Source: a virus. Taken from it: a DNA stretch of 43,014 bases. The notes beneath the pieces are model-generated. The model was given only the letters and a program-made list of their open reading frames with translations. It did no database searches and was not told where the DNA came from. The stretch is from positions 1 through 43,014 of the IMG/VR virus record IMGVR_UViG_3300023108_000054. One strand, given 5' to 3'. A program made the translations under genes and the position numbers. Every line of letters starts with the position of its first letter. Position 1 is the first letter of the stretch. Positions 1 to 5,553 of the stretch are shown here, one piece after another.

Positions 1-191
1 AAAAGACCAACATAAAGTTCCCCTGTTGTTACAGAAAATAATCTTATCTTACCATCCCAAATTCTATTTCTATATGCTGGCATAAAACGAGCGCCAGGTA
101 CTTCAAATGTAAAATAATCTGAAAGTGCCATTGCAGTTGATCTCTCACAATCAACTCTCATGTATACTTCATTTATTTTTTCTATTTTCAT
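1..191 (-). CDS. uvsW: UvsW-type DNA helicase, N-terminal fragment (3' end off the window)
   Basis: Only the first 63 codons are present; the frame is open to base 1. Residues 12-53 follow the start of T4 UvsW closely: MRVDCERST, then a DYFTFE segment, then RFMPAYRNRIWDGKIRLF, where T4 has VRIDCEEST, FFSFE and FRYGNWDGRIRLL. UvsW is a superfamily 2 helicase that unwinds R-loops and branched DNA, ends origin-dependent replication and works with UvsY and UvsX in recombination-dependent replication. The conserved helicase motifs lie beyond the window. The ATG overlaps the oxygenase stop codon (ATGA, 188-191), so translation is probably coupled. Identity is strong for this N-terminal domain; whether the rest of the gene is intact cannot be seen. 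Confidence 0.88.
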   Translation of the reverse strand, partial: MKIEKINEVYMRVDCERSTAMALSDYFTFEVPGARFMPAYRNRIWDGKIRLFSVTTGELYVGL

Positions 192-763
192 ATAAACTGT
201 GGGCCACGAACCCAACCAACTAAACTTTTTCTAACACCCTTTGTTATTGGTCTTACTCTGTGCCACAAATTAGACCTGAAACAAACCATTTCATTTTTTT
301 CTAATACAATAGTTTCAAACCTTTTACCTTTTATATTAGGGCCATGTATTTCTATATCAAGTTCACCACCCTCATATTCATTTGGGTCATTTAATCCAAT
401 AGAAAAACTTAATTTTCTTGTAGTAGGTGTAGATAAAAAATTAGAATCTGTATGCCAATTATAATATTGGTCAACATCATAAACTGTGTATTGTAAATCC
501 TCTAGAATAGTTAAATGATATTTCCAATTAGCTTCTAAATTTAAAAAACTTATAACAGAAAATAAATTTTGTTTTACTACATTATCTTTAATAAATTTTA
601 TTTTTGAATCTCTACTTTTTAAATTTACTTCAGTTTGTTCATTTTTTGTATTATCAGCTTTACCAACTTCTCCAGATATAAATTTTGAATCTACTACACG
701 AATATTCTGCAACATCATTTCATCTAATTTATAAATCAAATACTGGTCTATAATTTTATTCAT
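188..763 (-). CDS. 2OG-Fe(II) oxygenase (prolyl 4-hydroxylase-like)
   Basis: A 191-residue protein with the double-stranded beta-helix signature of 2-oxoglutarate/Fe(II) dioxygenases. The metal ligands are H104 and D106 in WHTDS and H168 in LWHRV; R178 in VRKSLVGW is the likely 2OG-binding arginine. LSFSIGLN and YEGGELDI match the usual core strands. The ORF can be extended to an ATG at 811, but I chose 763: that ATG overlaps the uvsY stop by 8 nt, and GGAAGG lies about seven bases upstream. Such enzymes are frequent in marine T4-like phages near uvsY/uvsW. The substrate is unknown; protein hydroxylation or nucleobase oxidation are both possible. Residues 28-60 are lysine/asparagine-rich and look like a variable loop. 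Confidence 0.88.
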   Translation of the reverse strand: MNKIIDQYLIYKLDEMMLQNIRVVDSKFISGEVGKADNTKNEQTEVNLKSRDSKIKFIKDNVVKQNLFSVISFLNLEANWKYHLTILEDLQYTVYDVDQYYNWHTDSNFLSTPTTRKLSFSIGLNDPNEYEGGELDIEIHGPNIKGKRFETIVLEKNEMVCFRSNLWHRVRPITKGVRKSLVGWVRGPQFI

Positions 764-1187
764 CCATACCTTCCATGAATCTTCTCCAATTAATAATATT
801 TTTAATTTCAAAACTTCTACTATTAATTGTTTTCAAAACTTCTTCACAATAATCTTTACAAGTTTCAAAGTATTCTTTTTTCTGTAATAGAGTATTTAAT
901 TCTTCATCGGCTTCTAGATAGATTGGAATATCACCACGAAGAATTTTGTGGTCGAATGGTTTATCTCTATATACTTCAGGACTTGCTTTACCAGCGTAGT
1001 ATTCCCATTTTTCTTTTTTCAAAGTTAGATAATCAAAATGATGTTTTCTTTCTTGTAATCTATATTTTGAGAATAGTCTTAAGTATTTTATTTTGAGTGC
1101 ATGAGTACGAACGGTTTCTTTATCACATTCGATATCATCTATTGTTATGTCTTTTTCTGATTGTATTTTCAATTCTTCGAGGGTCAT
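756..1187 (-). CDS. uvsY: UvsY recombination mediator
   Basis: This 143-residue protein aligns along its length with T4 UvsY (137 residues). The start MTLEELKIQSEKDITID parallels T4 MRLEDLQEELKKDVFID; the middle has KWEYYAGKASPE where T4 has RLDYYSGRGDGD; the end has INSRSFEIKNIINWRRF where T4 has IKSRGFAIKHIQDMRAF. UvsY forms hexamers that load the UvsX recombinase onto ssDNA covered by gp32. An upstream in-frame ATG at 1199 would add four residues (MELT). I prefer 1187 because it aligns with the T4 start and has a GGA upstream, whereas neither start has a strong Shine-Dalgarno. A late promoter and a long structured leader lie upstream (1200-1317). The gene is translationally overlapped with the oxygenase downstream. 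Confidence 0.93.
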   Translation of the reverse strand: MTLEELKIQSEKDITIDDIECDKETVRTHALKIKYLRLFSKYRLQERKHHFDYLTLKKEKWEYYAGKASPEVYRDKPFDHKILRGDIPIYLEADEELNTLLQKKEYFETCKDYCEEVLKTINSRSFEIKNIINWRRFMEGMDE

Positions 1188-1214
1188 AGTGAGTTCCATA
1201 ATTTAAAAAGAGAG

Positions 1215-1305
1215 TGAGCAGTTTGGTTTGCAACTTGCAGTTTCTATATTATCTATTGAAAGACTGAAAGGTTGTCAAATGTTCAAGCCAACCTTAAACT
1301 GCTCA
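1215..1305 (-). ncRNA. Putative structured RNA leader of uvsY: three-way junction
   Basis: Read on the minus strand, the uvsY leader contains three nested or adjacent helices. P1 is a perfect 10-bp stem, 1296-1305 with 1215-1224 (TGAGCAGTTT / AAACTGCTCA). P2 is a perfect 7-bp stem, 1289-1295 with 1268-1274 (AAGGTTG / CAACCTT), directly abutting P1, with a 14-nt loop. P3 is 1258-1266 with 1238-1244 (CAGTCTTTC / GAAACTG, one bulged C), one base after P2, with a 13-nt loop. CUUG in the P2 loop could pair with CAAG in the P3-P1 linker as a pseudoknot. P1 is followed after about seven bases by a five-U tract. The late promoter at 1310-1317 would start RNA at about 1303-1305, the 5' edge of P1. The pairing is seen directly; the function (cis-regulator, stand-alone RNA or stability element) is inference. 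Confidence 0.5.
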
Positions 1306-1309
1306 TAAT

Positions 1310-1317
1310 TATTTATA
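1310..1317 (-). promoter_or_regulatory. T4-type late promoter box for uvsY
   Basis: The minus strand reads TATAAATA, the T4 late consensus recognised by the gp55 sigma factor. It overlaps the stop codon of the tube-like gene (1313-1315) and would initiate about six bases downstream, at the beginning of the structured leader. Confidence 0.7.
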
Positions 1318-1906
1318 AAGTTTCAAATTCATAAATTGAATATTTGAAAGTTACTGTAGCTGTTAATGGTGTAGTTGTTGTAGATTGAACATCATACTCA
1401 ACACCAGTAAGTGCAGATGGATACAAACTTTTAAAATTAACTCTGACAGTTGGATTATTTTTATTTGTCAAAATAGTTAATGTTGCATCACTTTCTAATG
1501 CAGATATGTTTGCAACTTTTGAACTTGTGTCTGTTCTACTAACATCACCACCTGCGTTTGGTTTTAATCCAGTTTCACCAGATGCAATTGCGTTTGCAAA
1601 TTGTGTTGTACTTTTTGGAAAACCTATACCAATAATCCAATCATGTACTTCAATATAATTTGCAAAATTTTCTTGTACAATAAAAGTAAGATTTAAATCT
1701 TCGTAATTTACAACTTCACCCATTGCAGGTATTCTTTTAAATCTTGTTGTATATTCTGCATTACCATCAAATGATAAGCCTGGTACATTTGCTCGTATAA
1801 CATTATACTGAACATTGGGTAATTTCATTATATCAAATCTAAACTGTGTATTATTTGCATAGTCTATATTTGATGGTTGTCTTGCAAGTGGGTTAAAATC
1901 TACCAT
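1313..1906 (-). CDS. Tail-tube-like structural protein (gp19/gp54 fold family)
   Basis: A 197-residue protein with the layout of contractile-tail tube proteins: an N-terminal FRFDIMKLPNVQYNV strand, VPGLSF, then a RIPAMGEVVNYEDLNLTF stretch and NYIEVHDWIIGIGFP. The C-terminal strands include VNFKSLYPSAL and ATVTFKYSIYEFETL. It differs from the main tube gene at 7097-7621, which carries the true gp19 features. It could be a tube-initiator (gp54-like) or a tail-completion component; marine T4-like phages often have a tail-completion gene here, between gp23 and uvsY, but I cannot assign it. The start has AAGGAAAA about nine bases upstream. It has its own late promoter and lies just after the gp23 terminator. 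Confidence 0.6.
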   Translation of the reverse strand: MVDFNPLARQPSNIDYANNTQFRFDIMKLPNVQYNVIRANVPGLSFDGNAEYTTRFKRIPAMGEVVNYEDLNLTFIVQENFANYIEVHDWIIGIGFPKSTTQFANAIASGETGLKPNAGGDVSRTDTSSKVANISALESDATLTILTNKNNPTVRVNFKSLYPSALTGVEYDVQSTTTTPLTATVTFKYSIYEFETL

Positions 1907-1927
1907 AGTATTTTCCTTTTATGATAC

Positions 1928-1935
1928 TATTTATA
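1928..1935 (-). promoter_or_regulatory. T4-type late promoter for the tube-like gene
   Basis: The minus strand reads TATAAATAGTATCA, matching the T4 late consensus TATAAATACTATT in the box and much of the extension. It lies between the gp23 terminator and the ATG at 1906, giving a short leader that contains the AAGGAAAA ribosome binding site. Confidence 0.75.
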
Positions 1936-1938
1936 CAC

Positions 1939-1973
1939 AAAAAAAAAAGACCCACTTTTTAGGGTGGGTCTTT
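1939..1973 (-). terminator. Intrinsic terminator after gp23
   Basis: On the minus strand a perfect 10-bp stem AAAGACCCAC / GTGGGTCTTT (1964-1973 with 1946-1955) closes an 8-nt loop and runs into ten consecutive T residues. It lies 38 nt past the major capsid stop codon. It is the only G+C-rich hairpin with a long U-tract in the window. Confidence 0.92.
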
Positions 1974-2011
1974 AGTGCGAGGTATATTATTTTATTATTA
2001 TAAAATTACTA

Positions 2012-3301
2012 TTATACTAAATTAGTAACCTTTACTCTACGATAGTAGACATTAGCATTTGCAGTCATTGTTCCGTCTGTAATTGCTGTACTACCTTGAG
2101 AGAATGGGTTCATTGCAAGACCGTATCTTGTTTTGAAACCAATTTTTGGTTGGAATGTATTCTCACCAACTGCACGAACCATTTGCAATGGAACATATGG
2201 GCAGTAGTAAATACCTGCATCATAAGGTGAAGAACCCTTATATCCAACAACGAAGAACTGATTAGCAGAACCGTTAGCAGAATATGGGTCAATATACACT
2301 TTGTACTTACCATTGATTGTACCAGCAAAAGTATTACCAGTATCGTCAACATTTAAGTTAGTGTTTAATGCAGGAGCATAGTCAAGAACACCAGCCATTG
2401 AAAGTGCAGAAGCAACATCTGAAGAACAGATAACTATGTTACCTTTTCCTCTACGAGTTTCTTGTGCAACAACATTTGCATCTCTTTCAACTTGGAATAA
2501 TAGTCCTTTGAATTTCTCAACAGACCATCTACCATTTGAATCTGCATCTAAATCGAATGTACCTTGTGTAGTTGTATCAACAGCAGCACCTTCTTTTGCA
2601 GTAATGTAGATGTTTCTAACAACTTCTCTATTGATTTCAGCAAGAATCTCACTAGAAAGAATGTTAGCAAGTTCTGTTTCTGCGTCTAGACCGTGAATTG
2701 CTTTTAAGTCTTGAGCAAGTTCCATTGTGTACTCAGCTTTTAAAGCTCTTGATCTTGCAGTAACAGTTTGCTTGTCAATTGAGAACGCCATTTGTGCAAA
2801 AGCGTTTGTAGCAGAATCACCTTTTGCTTCAGCAGCCGATGTTTGCATTGCAACACCAGTTACATATGTACCAGCAGGGTCATCATTAAGAACAGCAGGG
2901 TTAGTACCTTGCATTTGAGTGTTACCACCAGCAAAGTCGTTATCTGGCTCAGCGTAGAAAGCTTCAGTACCAGTTTGTGATGAATACTTAGCTCTCATTG
3001 CAAAGATAAGACCTGTTGGACCTGTCATAGGTTGTACACCACAAACATCATATGCAATTAAGTTAGGCATTGATCTTCTAACTAAAGAAATTAAGATTGG
3101 ATCCCAATTTCCGATAGAAGCACCAGTTGAGTTTGTAGGTGCAGCCTCTGAAAGAAATGCGGCATCTTCTTTAAGGGCTTTTTCTTGGTTTTCTAGGATA
3201 ACTGTGGTTACAGCTTTTCTATAAGAGTCTTTGATTTCAGGTAAATCTTTATGCTCTAAAACTGGCTGCCACTTTTCCTGTAAATGTTCAGTTTGAAACA
3301 T
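2012..3301 (-). CDS. 23: Major capsid protein gp23
   Basis: A 429-residue HK97-fold capsid protein of the T4 gp23 family. Recognisable blocks are GNWDPILISLVRRSMPNLIA, the adjoining PMTGPTGLIFAMRAKY, a long alpha/beta middle, and the C-terminal KIGFKTRYGLAMNPF. The prohead protease site is probably FLSE|AAPT after E52, fitting the L/I-x-E consensus of gp21, so about 377 residues would remain in the shell. It is shorter than T4 gp23 (521 residues), in line with marine relatives. AGGAG stands eight bases before the ATG. It is followed by a strong terminator, as expected for the most highly expressed late gene. Confidence 0.98.
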   Translation of the reverse strand: MFQTEHLQEKWQPVLEHKDLPEIKDSYRKAVTTVILENQEKALKEDAAFLSEAAPTNSTGASIGNWDPILISLVRRSMPNLIAYDVCGVQPMTGPTGLIFAMRAKYSSQTGTEAFYAEPDNDFAGGNTQMQGTNPAVLNDDPAGTYVTGVAMQTSAAEAKGDSATNAFAQMAFSIDKQTVTARSRALKAEYTMELAQDLKAIHGLDAETELANILSSEILAEINREVVRNIYITAKEGAAVDTTTQGTFDLDADSNGRWSVEKFKGLLFQVERDANVVAQETRRGKGNIVICSSDVASALSMAGVLDYAPALNTNLNVDDTGNTFAGTINGKYKVYIDPYSANGSANQFFVVGYKGSSPYDAGIYYCPYVPLQMVRAVGENTFQPKIGFKTRYGLAMNPFSQGSTAITDGTMTANANVYYRRVKVTNLV

Positions 3302-3332
3302 TTGTATTTCTCCTTTTACAGTTTGTTAATAT

Positions 3333-3340
3333 TATTTATT
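3333..3340 (-). promoter_or_regulatory. Late-promoter-like box ahead of gp23
   Basis: The minus strand reads AATAAATAATATT, one base off TATAAATA and consistent with the looser NATAAATA form. It lies 31 nt from the gp23 ATG in the 61-nt gap after gp22. Confidence 0.5.
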
Positions 3341-3362
3341 AAATTTTAAGTTTTTACACTTA

Positions 3363-4412
3363 TCACTTTTTTGTTTTAGTGATTGCAGCCAAGTAACTTG
3401 CCATTGAACCACTAACTTCTTTCGATTCTACTTCTGATGAATCAGATTCAGAATCTACAGATTCACTAACTACTTTCTTCTTTGGGAAATAACTTTCTTT
3501 CAATGTTTCAAGTTTTTCCTTAAAAGATTCTTCCGTAGTAAATTCAGCATCTTTTGCTAATTCTTTAAACTTCTCGATTTCTGTATCTACTAAATCAGCA
3601 GAAACTTCAGCGATTAAAGAATCACGAACCATTCCAGATACTTTACCGTTTAACTCGGCATTTTTCTCGACTTGTTCGTTCAATTTCTTCTCTAACTCGT
3701 CAATCTTTTCAGATTGTGATTCGAGAACATCATACTTCTCATTTGGTACATCAATATAATGCTCTTCAAAAAGAGTTTTAAGACCAGTAATGAAATCTTC
3801 AGCAATTTCACCCTTTAATCCTCTTTCGATAGCTAATTCATTATCTTTTAACCATTGTTCTACAACATAGTTTAGATAGTTATCAACTTTTTCAGTTAAA
3901 TCGGATTTAAAAGATTCCATTTGAGTTTCTGTTTCTTTTTTGCTTTCTTCTTCAATTCTTTCAACTTCTGAACGAATTTTAGATTTTACAGCAGCTTCAA
4001 AGATTGTTTTTGCTTTGTTTTTGAATTCTTCAGACAATTCTTGTCCATTCATTAACGCATCAACATCTTCAGAAACATCAATAGATGCTAAACGACTATC
4101 AAGAGTAGATTCCTCTTTCTCATCTTTCTCAACATCTTCTTTTTTAACTTCTGCTTTCATTTTGTAACCAGCAGCAATTTTTTTGGCTTTTGGATCAGCA
4201 GCTTTCTTGACTTTGTCTCCAGCTTTTGCAGAACCAGTATCTTTATCTTGTGGTTCGTCAACAGCAGGGCCTAAATCTTGAACTTCTCCATCAACCTTTT
4301 TTGAGGGTTCACCTTTGACAGCGCCTTTTTTCGCAACATCAGCTTGTGCTTCTTCTAATTCTTGCGATACTTCTGCCTCGAGTTCCTCAATTGTCTTATC
4401 TATTTCTGACAT
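3363..4412 (-). CDS. 22: Prohead core scaffolding protein gp22
   Basis: A 349-residue, highly charged protein (Lys/Glu-rich) with long heptad-like stretches, notably around residues 125-300 (for example KKETETQMESFKSDLTEKV). Composition, position between gp21 and gp23, and the C-terminal SMASYLAAITKTKK fit the T4 gp22 major scaffold, which fills the prohead and is destroyed by gp21. Several L/V-x-E sites (LSE, LNE, VSE) could be protease targets. It is longer than T4 gp22 (269 residues), mainly through an N-terminal acidic/basic region of about 100 residues. AAAGGAGAAA precedes the ATG. Assignment rests more on synteny and composition than on residue-level identity. Confidence 0.85.
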   Translation of the reverse strand: MSEIDKTIEELEAEVSQELEEAQADVAKKGAVKGEPSKKVDGEVQDLGPAVDEPQDKDTGSAKAGDKVKKAADPKAKKIAAGYKMKAEVKKEDVEKDEKEESTLDSRLASIDVSEDVDALMNGQELSEEFKNKAKTIFEAAVKSKIRSEVERIEEESKKETETQMESFKSDLTEKVDNYLNYVVEQWLKDNELAIERGLKGEIAEDFITGLKTLFEEHYIDVPNEKYDVLESQSEKIDELEKKLNEQVEKNAELNGKVSGMVRDSLIAEVSADLVDTEIEKFKELAKDAEFTTEESFKEKLETLKESYFPKKKVVSESVDSESDSSEVESKEVSGSMASYLAAITKTKK

Positions 4413-4448
4413 TGGGATTTCTCCTTTGGTTGTTGTTTTGTCATATTA

Positions 4449-4456
4449 TATTTATA
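4449..4456 (-). promoter_or_regulatory. T4-type late promoter for gp22
   Basis: The minus strand reads TATAAATATAATAT in the gap between gp21 and gp22. It lies 36 nt from the gp22 ATG. Confidence 0.65.
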
Positions 4457-4459
4457 ATT

Positions 4460-5104
4460 TTAAAGTTTTTTAAGGAACTTTGCAAACGCAAGCGCTTCAA
4501 AATTGTAAGTTTTTTTACGCACATCTGCTTCAATATCTTCCTTAATTTGTTCGACTTCTACCTCTTTTAGAATACCATTGGACCAAACCCATTCTTTTCC
4601 TTCCATAATACCTTCTACAAAGGCCTTTGGTGCAGATGGGTCTGCAACGATATCGGCAGCAGTTGCCAAATAAAAGTCATTTTTCACATAATTTGCACCA
4701 TTTCTAGATTCTAGTGAACCCATGCCTCTAGATGAAACACCAAGTTTACCACCGTCTTTAATAAGTGCTTTCGCAATTTCCCCCATAGGAGTGGACAACA
4801 ATTTTGCCTCACCAATGAAGTTCTTTCCATCAGCCTCTAAACTCGTAACCATATGTGAAACTCTGTCAAGATTGACAGTAGGACCGTCAGGATGTCCTAG
4901 TTCACCAAAGGCACGACCTTCAGCAACAAATTCTTTATTGTATCTATCTACTTCTTTTTGCAAAACAGCCATCGGATATACACGACCATTTCTGTTCTTA
5001 ATGTCTGCTTGCATAAAGATACCTTTAATTTTCATTTCTTTTTCGCCGTCTTTTTCTTCAACAATATATTCTATATCATTGATTTGTTCTGCGATTAATT
5101 TCAT
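4460..5104 (-). CDS. 21: Prohead core protein protease gp21
   Basis: A 214-residue serine protease of the T4 gp21 type. The catalytic histidine is most likely H71 in FGELGHPDGPTVNLDRVSH, and the nucleophile lies in LGVSSRGMGS (S124/S125). NRNGRVYP near residue 40 and ADIVADPSAPKAF near residue 155 are further family blocks. It matures the prohead by cutting gp22, gp23 and the small core proteins after L/I-x-E sites. Length matches T4 (212 residues). AAAGGAAA precedes the ATG. A late-promoter box inside the upstream gp68-like gene (5211-5218) could give it extra expression. Confidence 0.96.
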   Translation of the reverse strand: MKLIAEQINDIEYIVEEKDGEKEMKIKGIFMQADIKNRNGRVYPMAVLQKEVDRYNKEFVAEGRAFGELGHPDGPTVNLDRVSHMVTSLEADGKNFIGEAKLLSTPMGEIAKALIKDGGKLGVSSRGMGSLESRNGANYVKNDFYLATAADIVADPSAPKAFVEGIMEGKEWVWSNGILKEVEVEQIKEDIEADVRKKTYNFEALAFAKFLKKL

Positions 5105-5115
5105 AGTTATTTCCT

Positions 5116-5364
5116 TTAAATTGATAACATCTCTTTTTCAAAATAACTCATAATGTTCTTTTCAGGTACATTATGTTTCTTTGAAACTTGTTTTATTGTT
5201 TTTTCAAAAGTATTTATAAAATCTGACGGCTTTTTATCCATAATTGTAAAAATTTCATCAACAGCCTTCTTCATTTTAGGTGTTAATTTCTTATACTGTT
5301 GCGTCATCTTGTGTTCATCTTTTTCAGGCAACTGTTTTCTAAAATTTTCAAACGATTTAATCAC
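5116..5364 (-). CDS. Small prohead core protein, gp68-like
   Basis: A small lysine-rich helical protein. By gene order (20, 67, this, 21) it takes the place of T4 gp68, a prohead core protein affecting head shape; T4 gp68 is longer (141 residues) and I see no convincing residue-level match. The ORF opens with an ATG at 5394, but I chose the GTG at 5364: it overlaps the gp67 stop (GTGATTAA) and has GAGGAAG seven bases upstream, while the ATG has no comparable site. This gives 82 residues. The C-terminus (KKHNVPEKNIMSYFEKEM) looks like a small helical hairpin. Confidence 0.6.
   Translation of the reverse strand: MIKSFENFRKQLPEKDEHKMTQQYKKLTPKMKKAVDEIFTIMDKKPSDFINTFEKTIKQVSKKHNVPEKNIMSYFEKEMLSI
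5211..5218 (-). promoter_or_regulatory. Late promoter box inside the gp68-like gene
   Basis: The minus strand reads TATAAATACTTTT, closer to the T4 extended late consensus than most boxes here. It lies 106 nt from the gp21 ATG, so it could serve gp21 alone. Confidence 0.5.
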
Positions 5365-5542
5365 TACTTTCTTCCTCTGGTGTTTCTGGAACATGATTCT
5401 TAATCATTGACTGTGAAACCTCTTGTCGTTTAACTGCAAGAGCATCACCAACTTTATTTGATAGAATAGAGTTGAAATGTGTTTCTGCTGAAACATTGTC
5501 ACCATCAGATAGTGAATCTACAAAATCTTTAATATTACTCAT
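5357..5542 (-). CDS. 67: Small prohead core protein, gp67-like
   Basis: A 61-residue protein, MSNIKDFVDSLSDGDNVSAE at the start and an acidic tail ending PEEESSD. The pattern of a short amphipathic N-terminus, then HFNSILSNKVGDAL, resembles the gp67-type small core proteins of marine T4-like phages; T4 gp67 is 80 residues. It directly follows the portal gene as in T4. AAGGAGA stands upstream of the ATG. In T4 this protein is part of the scaffold and is cut by gp21. Assignment is from position, size and charge pattern. Confidence 0.68.
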   Translation of the reverse strand: MSNIKDFVDSLSDGDNVSAETHFNSILSNKVGDALAVKRQEVSQSMIKNHVPETPEEESSD

Positions 5543-5553
5543 AATTTATCTCC

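Noticed and set aside
827-1096. Plus-strand ORF of 89 codons opposite uvsY
   Set aside because: It lies entirely antisense to a confidently identified gene, has no ribosome binding site and a low-complexity hydrophobic translation.
1200-1312. tRNA or CRISPR repeat in the uvsY leader
   Set aside because: The junction lacks an acceptor/anticodon layout and CCA end, and there are no regularly spaced repeats anywhere in the window.
5365-5394. ATG at 5394 as the start of the gp68-like gene
   Set aside because: It would overlap gp67 by 38 nt and lacks a ribosome binding site, while the GTG at 5364 has GAGGAAG at good spacing and a short stop overlap.
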